From positions 1 to 64,000 of the forward strand of contig JAFRPC010000054.1 of assembly GCA_017429325.1 (NCBI GenBank): DNA of 64,000 nt, given 5' to 3'. The stretch's first letter is position 1, and each line of letters opens with the position of its first letter. Positions 17,282 through 26,600 of the stretch are shown here, one piece after another. The notes below the pieces were generated by a model, which was not told the origin of the DNA, searched no databases, and saw nothing but the letters and a program-made list of their open reading frames with translations. Both the position numbers and the translations under genes were made by a program. The DNA is from Oscillospiraceae bacterium. GTDB taxonomy: Bacteria > Bacillota > Clostridia > Oscillospirales > Oscillospiraceae.

Positions 17282-17952
17282 ACGCTGGGGTACTCCAGCA
17301 GATAGCCGCGGCTGCGGACGGTGCGGATCATATCTCCGCAGCTCCCCAGCTTCATCCGCAGGTTCTTGACATGGGTGTCCACCGTCCGACCGTCGCCGTA
17401 GTAGTCTGTGTTCCAGACCGCGTGGAGGATCTGCTCCCGGGAGCGGACCACATTGGGGGTCCGGGCCAGGAAGAGCAGCATGTCATATTCCTTGGGCGTC
17501 AGGTTCACCGCGCTGCCCTCGACCCGCACGGCCCCGGAGCTGGGGTCCACCTCCAGTTTGCCGAAGGTCAGCAGCTCCATGCTCTTGCCGCTGCGGCGCA
17601 GCAGGGACTTGACTCGCTCCATAAAGGCCCGCAGCTTGATGGGCTTGGAAACGTACTGGTCCGTACCGGACTGCATTCCGGCGATCTCGGTCTCCTCGTC
17701 GTCCCGGGCCGTGACCATCAGGACCGGGACCTGGGAGAAGCTGCGGATCTCCCGGCAGGCCTCCAGGCCGTCCATCTCCGGCATCATGATGTCCAGGATC
17801 ACCAGGGCGGTATCGGGATTCTCCCGAAGCTGGTCCACCGCCTGGCGGCCGTTGGCCGCCTCCAGGACTGTATAGCCCTCCTGCTCCAGAAAGTCGTGGA
17901 CGATCATACGCCAGCGCTCTTCGTCGTCCGCCAGTATGATTTTCGTGATCAT
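17278..17952 (-). CDS. OmpR/PhoB-family response regulator
   Basis: 224 residues. The receiver domain shows acidic ADDEERW at 9-15, phospho-acceptor Asp in LVILDIMMPEMDG near residue 53, Thr/Ala near MVTARDDEE (80) and Lys in YVSKPIKLRAF (103). A winged-helix DNA-binding domain follows (LTPKEYDMLLFLARTPNVVRS, then VDTHVKNLRMKLG). It is coupled by four-base overlaps both to trmB upstream and to the kinase downstream. The regulon cannot be read from the window. Confidence 0.94.
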   Translation of the reverse strand: MITKIILADDEERWRMIVHDFLEQEGYTVLEAANGRQAVDQLRENPDTALVILDIMMPEMDGLEACREIRSFSQVPVLMVTARDDEETEIAGMQSGTDQYVSKPIKLRAFMERVKSLLRRSGKSMELLTFGKLEVDPSSGAVRVEGSAVNLTPKEYDMLLFLARTPNVVRSREQILHAVWNTDYYGDGRTVDTHVKNLRMKLGSCGDMIRTVRSRGYLLEYPSV

Positions 17953-18605
17953 GGTGTTTCGTCCTTTCTCTGCGGCATTTGTATCTCACAGCGGTGGATC
18001 GGGGTGCCCAGGGCGTGGAACTTCTCTTCGTAGCCGGTCATCACGCCCACAACGCCGTCCCGGTGCAGGTCGTCGGTGACGTTTTTCACCGGGTAGCCGT
18101 ACCGGGCGAACTCCTCCAGGGACCAGGCAAAGAGCTTCTCATTGTCGGTCTTGAAGTGGATCTCCCCCTCCGGGCGGAGCACCGTCCGGTACTTCTCCAA
18201 AAATGTGTGGTAGGTCAGGCGGCGCTTCGCGTTCTTGCTGCGGGGCCAGGGGTCGCAGAAATTCAGATAGATGCGGTCCACCTCCCCGGGGGTGAAGAGC
18301 TGCTCCAGCTCCGCCGCGTCCACCGAGAGGAAATAGACGTTCCGCAGGCCCATGGAGACCGCCTTCTCCATCGCAAGGACCATAGCCTCCTTGACCCGCT
18401 CCACGGCGAGGAACAGAAGCTCCGGGTGCAGGGCAGCCATCTCCACCGTAAACTTGCCCTTGCCGCAGCCGATCTCCAGGTGCAGCTCCCGGGCCTCGGG
18501 CATCAGGCTCCGCCAGTTCCCCCGCAGGGCCGCGGGCTCCCGGACCCAGACGGCGGAGGCCGCCTCCATCCGGGGCTCCAAATTGTTGCGCTTGCGCATT
18601 CGCAT
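17949..18605 (-). CDS. trmB: tRNA (guanine-46-N7)-methyltransferase
   Basis: 218 residues with the TrmB hallmarks: N-terminal MRMRKRNNLEPR, SAM-binding LEIGCGKGKFT near residue 45, and the catalytic NFCDPWPRSKNAKRR near 120, then FKTDNEKLFAWSLEE. It methylates G46 of tRNA variable loops using S-adenosylmethionine. AAGGAGAG lies seven bases before ATG 18605. Its stop overlaps the start of the response regulator, so a tRNA-modification gene leads the two-component operon. Confidence 0.95.
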   Translation of the reverse strand: MRMRKRNNLEPRMEAASAVWVREPAALRGNWRSLMPEARELHLEIGCGKGKFTVEMAALHPELLFLAVERVKEAMVLAMEKAVSMGLRNVYFLSVDAAELEQLFTPGEVDRIYLNFCDPWPRSKNAKRRLTYHTFLEKYRTVLRPEGEIHFKTDNEKLFAWSLEEFARYGYPVKNVTDDLHRDGVVGVMTGYEEKFHALGTPIHRCEIQMPQRKDETP

Positions 18606-18648
18606 GGTTTTGCTCTCCTTGTTTTCGGATATGGTCTTTCATTTTTTT

Positions 18649-18677
18649 ATTTTATCAGAGTTTTTCCGTCCCGTAAA
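18649..18677 (-). promoter_or_regulatory. Promoter of the trmB two-component operon
   Basis: On the minus strand TTTACG (18672-18677), a 17-base spacer and TAAAAT (18649-18654), 43 bases before the trmB start. Confidence 0.55.
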
Positions 18678-18712
18678 GATATAAAATCCAAAATTTCTGA
18701 TTTTTTCTGTTC

Positions 18713-18741
18713 TTGCGAAACGGAGAAGAATATGCTATGAT
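18713..18741 (+). promoter_or_regulatory. Promoter of the glucokinase gene
   Basis: TTGCGA (18713-18718), a 17-base spacer and TATGAT (18736-18741), about 37 bases upstream of ATG 18778. It diverges from the trmB promoter across an AT-rich gap. Confidence 0.68.
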
Positions 18742-18777
18742 AGATGTATAAATATCACTGTTTAGGAGGGCTGCGAT

Positions 18778-19725
18778 ATGAAATATGCATTCGGCGTTGA
18801 CGTGGGCGGGACCACGGTCAAGCTTGGATTTTTCTCCAGAGAAGGCGTGCTGATGGAAAAATGGGAGATCCCCACCCGACCGGAGAATGGCGGCACGGCT
18901 ATCCTGCCGGACATCGCGGCTTCCATCGACGACTGCCTGGGCCGCCGGGGCATCGACAAGGGGGAGGTCCTGGGCGTCGGCATCGGCGTCCCCGGCCCGG
19001 TGGACGACGACGGGAACGTCAACCGCTGCGTCAACCTCAACTGGGGCGTCTTTAACCTGCACCGGACCTTAGGCGAGTTGACAGGCCTGCCCGTCAAGGC
19101 GGGGAACGACGCCAACGTGGCCGCCCTGGGCGAATACTTCGACGGCGGCGGCAAGGGCAGCCGCTCCATGCTGATGGTGACGCTGGGGACCGGCATCGGC
19201 GGCGGCTTCATCTGGAACGGTCAGATCCTCAACGGCGCCCACGGCGTGGGCTGCGAGATCGGCCACCTCTGCGTGGACCCCTCCCCCGAGGCGGAGCTCT
19301 GCACCTGCGGCAAGCGGGGCTGCGCGGAGCAGTACGCCTCGGCCCGAGCCCTGGGCCGGACGGCGCAGCGGGTCCTGCTGTCCCAGCCGGACCGCCCCTC
19401 CCTGCTGCGGGAGGCGGAGGAGCTCAGCTCCCGGACCGTCTTCCAGTGCGCCGCCCGAGGCGACAAGCTGGCGCAGGAGCTGCTGGACCGGGTCTACGAC
19501 CTGCTGGGCCTCACCATCGCGGGAGGCTGCTGCATGGTGGACCCGGAGCTGGTGGTCCTGGGGGGCGGCATGTCCAAGGCGGGCCAGACCCTGCTGGACG
19601 GGGTGGAGCCCCGGTTCCAGCACCACATGTTCCACGCCTGCAAGGGCACGAAATTCGCCCTGGCGACCCTGGGCAACGACGCAGGCATCTACGGCTGCTT
19701 CCACCTGGCCCTCCAGGCGAAGTAA
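18778..19725 (+). CDS. glcK: ROK-family glucokinase
   Basis: A 315-residue sugar kinase. The N-terminal phosphate loop is GVDVGGTTVKLGFF (residues 6-19), the substrate segment NDANVAALGE is near 105, the second phosphate loop TLGTGIGGG near 133 and the ROK zinc site CTCGKRGCAEQYAS near 178. It should phosphorylate glucose with ATP for glycolysis. TAGGAGGG sits eight bases before the ATG. It is monocistronic with its own promoter and terminator. ROK kinases for N-acetylmannosamine or fructose look similar, so glucose is the most likely rather than proven substrate. Confidence 0.9.
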   Translation: MKYAFGVDVGGTTVKLGFFSREGVLMEKWEIPTRPENGGTAILPDIAASIDDCLGRRGIDKGEVLGVGIGVPGPVDDDGNVNRCVNLNWGVFNLHRTLGELTGLPVKAGNDANVAALGEYFDGGGKGSRSMLMVTLGTGIGGGFIWNGQILNGAHGVGCEIGHLCVDPSPEAELCTCGKRGCAEQYASARALGRTAQRVLLSQPDRPSLLREAEELSSRTVFQCAARGDKLAQELLDRVYDLLGLTIAGGCCMVDPELVVLGGGMSKAGQTLLDGVEPRFQHHMFHACKGTKFALATLGNDAGIYGCFHLALQAK

Positions 19726-19787
19726 AGGAGCGTAGAGGCCTCCCGATACGAAACTCCCACTGCAACCTGAACAACTCCATATATGGC

Positions 19788-19834
19788 GATTCCCCCTCTA
19801 AACCGGAGAAGGTTTAGAGGGGGGATCTTTTTTT
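19788..19834 (+). terminator. Rho-independent terminator after glcK
   Basis: A 17-base stem (19788-19804 with 19811-19827, one G-T wobble), loop GGAGAA, then seven T. Confidence 0.9.
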
Positions 19835-20023
19835 CAAAACTACGTTATCCAGGACATGCTATTCTATTTGTGCTGCATAGTTCCAGCTTTCGTCAGAATG
19901 GTCGAACCACGGAGATTCACGGTTGAATCGGTGATCATGCGATTCCTCCATATACAAAATATCGGTTTTTCCTTGTCCGATCAGCTTGCTCTCCATGAAG
20001 GGAGTGCCTTTTTGCTGTCAAAA

Positions 20024-21247
20024 TCAGCCGCCGAAGACCTTCAGCAGGAAGCCGGCTGCGATGGCGGAGCCGATGACGCCGGCCACGTTGGGGCCCATGG
20101 CGTGCATCAGCAGGAAGTTCTTGGGGTTGGCCTTCTGGCCCTCGATTTGGGCCACCCGGGCGGCCATGGGGACGGCGGAGACACCGGCGGAGCCGATCAG
20201 CGGGTTGATCTTGCCGCCCGTGAGCTTGTACATGAGCTTGCCCACCAGCAGGCCGCCCACCGTGGAGAAGCAGAAGGCGGTGAGGCCCAGGACGATGATG
20301 TAGAGGGTCTGGAGCCGCAGGAACTGGGAGCCGGCCATGGTGGCGCCCACAGAGATGCCCAGGAAGATGGTGATGATGTTCATCAGGGCGTTCTGGGCGG
20401 TGTCGCTCAGGCGCTCGGTGACGCCGCACTCCCGCCAGAGGTTGCCCAGCATCAGGCAGCCGATCAGAGGCGCCGTGGAGGGCAGCAGCAGGACGCAGAA
20501 GATGGTGACGACGATGGGGAAGATGATCTTCTCGGTCTTGGAGACGGGGCGGGCCTGGGTCATGACGACCTCCCGCTCCTTCTTTGTCGTCAGCAGCTTC
20601 ATGATGGGCGGCTGGATCATGGGGATCAGGGCCATATAAGAGTAGGCCGCGATGGCGATGGCGCCCAGGAGCTCCGGGGCCAGCTTGGTGGTCAGGTAGA
20701 TGGCCGTGGGGCCGTCCGCGCCGCCGATGATGCCGATGGAGGCGGCCTGGTTGCCGGTGAAGCCGATGAGGTTCGCGCCGAAGAAGGCCAGGAACACGCC
20801 GAGCTGGGCTGCCGCGCCGAGGATCAGCGAGGAGGGCCGGGCGATCAGGGGGCCGAAGTCCGTCATAGCGCCGACGCCCATGAAGATCAGGGAGGGGTAG
20901 ATGCCCGCCTTGACGCCGATGTAGAGGATGTCCAGGAAGCCGCCGTGGGCGAGGATATGGCCGTAGTCATGGTAGAACTCGCTGCCCTCGTCCAGGAAAT
21001 TGTTCCAGAGCTCGGGGTGATACAGGGCGTCGGCCTCGGTGAGGTTCAGGAAGTAGGAGACGTTCACCAGCAGACAGCCGAAGGCGATGCCCACCAGCAG
21101 CAGGGGCTCAAACTTCTTCTTGATGCCCAGGTAGAGCAGGACGCAGGCGATGACGATCATCACCGCATTCTGCCAGCCGCCGTTCTGGAAGAAACCGGCG
21201 AAGCCGGACTCCCCCAGCAGCTTTTTGAGGGTGTCAACAATATTCAT
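20024..21247 (-). CDS. oadB: Sodium-translocating oxaloacetate decarboxylase, beta subunit
   Basis: A 407-residue, very hydrophobic protein with about nine to eleven membrane segments. Family landmarks are LIFMGVGAMTDFGPLIARP (near 120), then GIIGGADGPTAIYL with the Asp known in this family to take part in Na+ binding (near 173), and the C-terminal GPNVAGVIGSAIAAG. The beta subunit removes CO2 from carboxybiotin and couples this to Na+ export across the membrane. It is the last gene of the oadA-oadG-biotin carrier-oadB operon, 11 bases after the biotin carrier gene. Confidence 0.93.
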   Translation of the reverse strand: MNIVDTLKKLLGESGFAGFFQNGGWQNAVMIVIACVLLYLGIKKKFEPLLLVGIAFGCLLVNVSYFLNLTEADALYHPELWNNFLDEGSEFYHDYGHILAHGGFLDILYIGVKAGIYPSLIFMGVGAMTDFGPLIARPSSLILGAAAQLGVFLAFFGANLIGFTGNQAASIGIIGGADGPTAIYLTTKLAPELLGAIAIAAYSYMALIPMIQPPIMKLLTTKKEREVVMTQARPVSKTEKIIFPIVVTIFCVLLLPSTAPLIGCLMLGNLWRECGVTERLSDTAQNALMNIITIFLGISVGATMAGSQFLRLQTLYIIVLGLTAFCFSTVGGLLVGKLMYKLTGGKINPLIGSAGVSAVPMAARVAQIEGQKANPKNFLLMHAMGPNVAGVIGSAIAAGFLLKVFGG

Positions 21248-21258
21248 GCCGCGCCTCC

Positions 21259-21666
21259 TTATGCGAGGACAACCAGAGTCGCGCCGGTATCCACCTTCTC
21301 GCCGACCTTGACCACCACCTGGGCCACGGTACCGGCCTTGGGCGCTACGATCTCGTTCTCCATCTTCATAGCCTCTAAGATCACCAGGATCTGACCGGCC
21401 TTGACCTTGTCGCCGGGATTGACGGCCAGCTTGAGGATATTGCCGGGCATGGGGGCGTTGACGCGCTCCCCGGCGGCGATCTCCGCGGAGGCCGCAGGAG
21501 CCGGAGCGGCGGGAGCAGGCGCAGCGGCGGCTGCGGGTGCCGAAGCAGCGGCAGCCGGGGCGGGGGCAGTCGGCGCATAGGCCTCATACTCGTTCACGAC
21601 CATGGCCTTTGTGGCCTCGACCTCCACCTCATAGGTGCGGCCGTTGAGCGTTACCTTATACTTCAT
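21259..21666 (-). CDS. Biotin carrier protein (biotinyl domain) of the decarboxylase
   Basis: 135 residues. A short N-terminal strand region (MKYKVTLNGRTYEVEVE) is followed by an Ala-Pro-rich flexible linker (residues about 30-62) and a biotinyl domain with the target lysine in ILEAMKMENEI near residue 105. The swinging arm carries CO2 from the alpha subunit to OadB. In many bacteria this domain is fused to the alpha subunit; here alpha stops before it, so the carrier is a separate chain. It overlaps the end of oadG by 11 bases. Confidence 0.92.
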   Translation of the reverse strand: MKYKVTLNGRTYEVEVEATKAMVVNEYEAYAPTAPAPAAAASAPAAAAAPAPAAPAPAASAEIAAGERVNAPMPGNILKLAVNPGDKVKAGQILVILEAMKMENEIVAPKAGTVAQVVVKVGEKVDTGATLVVLA

Positions 21667-22048
21667 CTTCTTTGACCTCCTTAATGGACTTAAAGCGCAG
21701 CTCGTTCAGGGGCTTGCCCATCTGACTGGCGACGATGGCCATGATCATAGCGGCCTCCTTGTCAGGCACGCCGTAGAGCTTGACCTCCCCGGCAGTGCCG
21801 GGGGCAGGCTCGCCCTGGGGCTCCTTGAGCTTCTGCGGGCTCTGGGAGCCGACTGTGGGAAGCTTGGCGACCTTCAGGGGCTCCAGGCGGTTGGTCTTGG
21901 CCTTGAAGATCGTACCCATGACGTAGACGATGCCCATCAGCATCATAAGCCCCAGGAAGACCACGCCGTAGCCCAGGACCGCGGTGAGCACGTTGTTCCC
22001 AAAGGGGAGCTTTGTGCCGGAGGCGGCAACATCCATCATAATTTGCAT
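21656..22048 (-). CDS. oadG: OadG-family gamma/delta subunit of the decarboxylase
   Basis: 130 residues. A single N-terminal membrane helix (residues about 20-48, VLGYGVVFLGLMMLMGIVYVM) precedes a Pro/Gln-rich cytoplasmic region. A C-terminal segment (VPDKEAAMIMAIVASQMGKP..ELRFKSI) resembles the conserved tail of OadG/MmdD proteins. It is thought to anchor the alpha subunit to the membrane complex. It sits between oadA and the biotin carrier gene, and overlaps the latter, consistent with a stoichiometric complex. Confidence 0.85.
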   Translation of the reverse strand: MQIMMDVAASGTKLPFGNNVLTAVLGYGVVFLGLMMLMGIVYVMGTIFKAKTNRLEPLKVAKLPTVGSQSPQKLKEPQGEPAPGTAGEVKLYGVPDKEAAMIMAIVASQMGKPLNELRFKSIKEVKEDEV

Positions 22049-22060
22049 GATGCTCCCTCC

Positions 22061-23473
22061 TTACATTGCGACGATGGAGTAGGTGGCGATGTTCTCCTCC
22101 TGCTTTTTGCGGTTCTCCAGGAACTCCTTCGCCTGCTTGGGGAAGCAGATGTAGCTCATCACGTCCTCCTCGGTCTTCGCCAGCTCGCCCAGCTCCTCCT
22201 TTGCCTTGGCAAAGTCCTCGCCGGTGCGCTTGGCGTCCTCCTTGCGGCAGTCCACGGGCTCGTTGCCCGCGCCGAGGATCTTGTCCTGGAGCTCCCGGCT
22301 GACCGGCGCGGGGGCGATGCCGTATTCGCCCTTGAAGTAGTTCTTGACCTCGTTGGAGATGTTCTTGTAGCGCTCGCCCACCAGGACGTTGGTGACGGCC
22401 TGGTTGCCCACCATCTGGCTCAGGGGTGTGACCAGGGGCGGATAGCCCAGGTCCTTGCGGACCGCGGGAATCTCCGCCAGGGCGGCGTCGAACTTGTCCA
22501 TAGCGCCCATGTCGGTGAGGTTGGCGATCATGTTGGAGAGCATTCCGCCGGGGACCTTGTAGACCAGGGCCTGGGCGTCGGTGCCCATGGACTTGGGGGA
22601 CAGGGTGCCCTTGTCGATGTACTTCTGCTTGATGGGCTTGAAGTAGTCGTTGACCTGGTTGATGACCTTCTCGTCCAGGCCGGAGTCGATGCCGTACTGC
22701 TGGAGGGCGTAGAACATGGACTCGGTGGCGGGCTGGGAGGTGCCGTTGGAGAAGCAGGAGGTGGCGCAGTCGATGACGTCCACGCCCGCCTCGATGGCCT
22801 TGGTGACGGTCATATAGGCCATGCCGGTGGTGCAGTGGGTGTGCAGGATCACGGGGATCTTGGGCAGGGCGGCCTTGATGCCCTTGATGAGGTGCTCGGC
22901 CTCGTAAGGGCTCATGGTGCCGGCCATATCCTTGAGGCAGATGGTCTCGAAGCCCATCTCCACCAGCTTCTTGCACATCTCCACGTACTTCTCCACGGTG
23001 TGGACCGGGCTCTGGGTGTAGGAGATGCAGCCGGAGGCGATGACGGGACGGCCATATTTCCTGGAGCTGGTCCTCACGGCCTTCAGGGCCGTCTCAATGT
23101 TGCGGAAATCGTTGAGCGCGTCGAAGATGCGGATGATGTCGATGCCGTTCTTGACGGCCAGGTCCACGAACTTCTCCACCACATCGTCGTGGTAGTGCTT
23201 GTAGCCCAGGAGGTTCTGGCCCCGGAGCAGCATTTGCAGCTTGGTGTTGGGCATGCGCTCCCGGATCTTCCGCAGGCGCTCCCAGGGGTCCTCCCCCAGA
23301 TAGCGCAGACAGGAGTCGAAGGTGGCGCCGCCCCAGCACTCCACGGAGTAGTAGCCAGCTTTGTCCATGGTCTCAAGGATGCCCTCGAAGTCGGAATAGG
23401 GCAAGCGGGTCGCCATCAGGGATTGGTTGGCGTCTCGAAGGACCGTTTCAGTGATACGAACTTGTTGAACCAT
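22061..23473 (-). CDS. oadA: Oxaloacetate decarboxylase, alpha (carboxyltransferase) subunit
   Basis: 470 residues. The HMGL-like TIM barrel starts with VRITETVLRDANQSLMATR (metal-binding Asp in LRDANQS). It contains ATFDSCLRYLGEDPWERLR, RGQNLLGYKHY and the LKDMAGTM segment, with ILHTHCTTGMA supplying metal-binding His residues. The PYC_OADA domain follows to the C-terminus. It transfers the carboxyl group of oxaloacetate to biotin, leaving pyruvate. It ends without a biotinyl domain, which is encoded separately two genes downstream. First gene of the operon. Annotations as pyruvate carboxylase subunit B are common for such proteins, but the OadB and OadG partners favour the decarboxylase. 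Confidence 0.92.
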   Translation of the reverse strand: MVQQVRITETVLRDANQSLMATRLPYSDFEGILETMDKAGYYSVECWGGATFDSCLRYLGEDPWERLRKIRERMPNTKLQMLLRGQNLLGYKHYHDDVVEKFVDLAVKNGIDIIRIFDALNDFRNIETALKAVRTSSRKYGRPVIASGCISYTQSPVHTVEKYVEMCKKLVEMGFETICLKDMAGTMSPYEAEHLIKGIKAALPKIPVILHTHCTTGMAYMTVTKAIEAGVDVIDCATSCFSNGTSQPATESMFYALQQYGIDSGLDEKVINQVNDYFKPIKQKYIDKGTLSPKSMGTDAQALVYKVPGGMLSNMIANLTDMGAMDKFDAALAEIPAVRKDLGYPPLVTPLSQMVGNQAVTNVLVGERYKNISNEVKNYFKGEYGIAPAPVSRELQDKILGAGNEPVDCRKEDAKRTGEDFAKAKEELGELAKTEEDVMSYICFPKQAKEFLENRKKQEENIATYSIVAM

Positions 23474-23554
23474 ATATTTATCCTCCGGTTTTCAGATTGG
23501 CGAGGCCTGACAGGGCCTTTTTACGGGGACGCCTGTCAAAGCTCTAAATTCTTC

Positions 23555-23583
23555 CTTATACATTATAGCACAAGCTCTGTCAA
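23555..23583 (-). promoter_or_regulatory. Promoter of the oad operon
   Basis: On the minus strand TTGACA (23578-23583), a 17-base spacer and TATAAG (23555-23560). An overlapping alternative, TGGAAA-17-TATAAT (23562-23567), is shifted by seven bases. The leader of about 80 bases contains the partly self-complementary CCTGACAGG and CCTGTCA segments. Confidence 0.65.
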
Positions 23584-23644
23584 ATTTCCACCATTATTTT
23601 ACTCAAATTTCTCCGGATTTCCCCCATGAATTTTGGGCAAAGAA

Positions 23645-23681
23645 GGGGGCTGCGCCCCGATCGGGATCGGAACGCAGCCCC
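23645..23681 (-). terminator. Terminator of the LRR-SLH-SBP gene
   Basis: GGGGCTGCG (23646-23654) pairs with CGCAGCCCC (23673-23681). On the minus strand the stem is followed by CTTCTTTG, a modest T-rich tail. Confidence 0.6.
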
Positions 23682-23699
23682 GCAGAATCGAAAAGAGGA

Positions 23700-26600
23700 T
23701 TAGAACAGACCCACGACTTTCAGCATATAGCCGTCCACTGTCGGGTCAAAGATGTTGAGGTAGGTAGCGGGGTCGCCGTAGTCGGGGCTCCAGCCGGAGC
23801 CGTAGAACATATCGAAGTTGCCGGCCTCGCCGTTGGCGGCGCGGTAGCCGCAGGCATAGAAGTCGTCAGAGGTGTAGGCAGGCACCAGGTTGACCACCAC
23901 GTTCTCCTCGCCCAACGCGCCTTCAATGGAAGCCTTGTAGGCCTCGGCCTGTGCAGTCTGGCTGTCAGAGGGCTCGTAGTACACCACGTCGATTTGGATG
24001 GGCCAGCTCACCTGGCCGTCCAGCTCCGCCTTCGCCGCCGCAAGGTAGTCCTGGGCCGCCTCGGGCTTGTACCAGCCGTCCACGCCGTCCCGGCAGTCCA
24101 CCTGGCAGCCCAGCTGGTCGCAGTAGTACTGGACCATTTCGCCGTAGAAGGTCCCCGCATGGAAGGTGTGGCCCTCCGCGTCGGTGACGTCGTTCTCTAA
24201 CTTCACGAACTCAGGAGGGGTGTACATGTTGCGGAGGTTGGTTTCGGCCAGCTCCTCCCCGCGGGAGGTCGCGTTGACAGTCTTTTTGTCGAAGGCGTGC
24301 ATCATGGCCTTGCGGAAGTTCTTGTTGTTCAGCGCTGTAAAGGTGTCGATTTTCTCCCGTTCGGTTTTCGGGGAGGCGCAGGCACCGTTTTCCAGCACAA
24401 AGGTGCCCCGGTTGAGATTCAGGCCGCCAAAGTAGGTGACGCTTTCGGTGTCGGTCACATAGGCGTACTGCTCGAAGTTGCCGTCGTATTTTGCGATATC
24501 CAGCGTACCGGCGGCCTGGCTCAGGCTGATGTCGTCAATGATGCCGTTGAGGAAGTCTTCATAGGTATTTTGGGGGGTTTCGCCGTTGTCATAGATCCAT
24601 TTGATGGCGTCAAGTGTTACACTGTCAGCCTTATAGTAATTGGGGTTCTTCACGCAGAGGATCTCAGTGTCGGCTTCCAGCTTTTGCAGCAGGAAGGGGC
24701 CGCAGTAGACCTGGGAAGAAACGTCGGTGTTTTGGCCAAAGGTATAGGAATCGGACCAGAGGGCAGCTTCATATTCTTCAATGCCAAAGGCGCCGCCGTG
24801 GGCCAGGTAGAAGTCCTCGCACATGGGCAGGAAGATGGAGTAGCTCAGCATGGTCAGGAAGAAGGGAACGGGCTTGTTCAGCGTGATTTGGAGGGTGTAG
24901 TCGTCGAGGGCCCTGTAGCCGACATCGTCGAAGGAGCCGCCGTTGAACAGGTAATCATCTACGCCAACGATTTCCGCAAAGCCGGATCCGGCCAGGCTTT
25001 CCAGACCGGCGCGGCAATCCATCATATGATGGAAGCCTGCCACAAAGTCCTGGGCAGTGACTTCGGCGTACTCCTCGCCCGCCGCGGTGTACCACTTGAC
25101 GCCGTGCCGGAGGTGGAAGGTGTAGGTCATGCCGTCCTCGGAGACCTCCCAGGACTCGGCCAGGGCGGGCCGGAGATTCCCCAGCTCGTCATACTCCACC
25201 AGGCCTTCCACGCAGTTGATGATTTCTTCGGTGTCAGCCTGCGAGGCGGTGTTCAGCCAGTCCAGGGTGACGGGAGCGGTGCTGAAGGTGGCGGTGTAGC
25301 TCCTTTTCAGGGCGTGTCCCTGCGCGGTCAGGTAAGCAGCGGGGTCATAGACGCCGTTTCCGGCCACAGCCTGGGCCCAGAGCTCCTCCAGCTCCTCCCG
25401 CTCGGCGCGGGTCAGGAAGTCCTCCGAAACCACCAGGCTGTGCAGGCGGTCGTCGTCATTGCCCCAGGCAACGTGGGCCTTGGTGTGCGGTGCGACACGG
25501 GACATGGCGTATTCTCCGCCCCGGGTGGTGTTGGGAATCATGGCGGCGGTGTCCAGCAGCTCCGCCTCAGCCTGGGCATAGAGCAGGAAACGCTCGTCGT
25601 TGTTGTCAGTCTCCCGGGCCTCGGCCATCCGCTGGGCGAAATTGCCGAAGGTCGCCTCGTAGACCTCCTCGTCGTCCGCCCGTTCGACCTGGGCAATCGC
25701 TTTCAAGGACGGCGCATTGAATAGGAAGGTGACGACCTGGCCGCGGGTACAGGTCTCATTGGGCGCGAAGTGGGTCGCGTCCTTGCCGGAGGTCACGCCG
25801 TTCTCCAGGGCCCAGAGCATTGCCTTGTAGTAGTACTTGCCCTCCTTCACGTCCACAAAGGGGCAGTCGGTGCTTTTGGGCTCCGGCTTCCCGGCGGCGT
25901 TCCAGAGGAAGGTGACGACCTGACCGCGGGTGCAGGTCTCGTTGGGGGCGAAGTGGGTCTCGTCCTTGCCGGAGGTGACGCCGGTCTCTAAGGCCCAGAG
26001 CATCGCGTCATAGTAGTACTTGCCGGGCTTCACGTCCACGAAGGGGCAGTCCGTGATGGTGGGTTCGGGCTTGCCCACGGCGTTCCAGAGGAAGGTGACG
26101 ACCTGGCCGCGGGTGCAGGTCTCGTTGGGGGCAAAGTGGGTCTCGTCCTTGCCGGAGGTGATGCCCCTGCCGTAGGCCCAGGCCACTGGGATCTCGTAGA
26201 ACTTGCCCTCCTTCACGTCGGAAAAGACGTTGGTAGCGTAGAAGCTGTAGTTGAGGGTCTTGGCGCAGTTTTCGATGTAGCGGTAGCCGTAGGTGTAAAC
26301 GCTGTTATCGTACTCCTCGACCTCCGTCATCATGTCGGCGCCTTCCTTTTCGGCGTCATGGGGACCGTAGACGATCAGCTTGCTCTTGAGGCCCAGGGTG
26401 TCGTTGTACCAACTTTCATAGGTATCGCTCCAATTGCCGTCGCCCCGGACCTGCTCCAGGTTTTCCCAGGAGTCGTCGCCGGAATAGAAGTATTCTTCCT
26501 TCTCATAGCAGAGGACCTTGCAGGCGGGATTCCGGACCACCAGGGCCTTCAGATTTCTGCATTCGTCAAATACCCAGGATCCCAGCTTTTCCACGCTCTT

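Noticed and set aside
23700..25700. Frameshift or stop mutation truncating the SBP domain
   Set aside because: The sequence stays in frame, and the C-terminal segment missing from the end is found intact before the N-terminal segment, which fits rearrangement better than decay.
25750..26230. Regular near-identical nucleotide blocks looking like a CRISPR or tandem repeat array
   Set aside because: They are in-frame codons of the three SLH domains with period of about 180 bases; there are no spacers and no cas genes.
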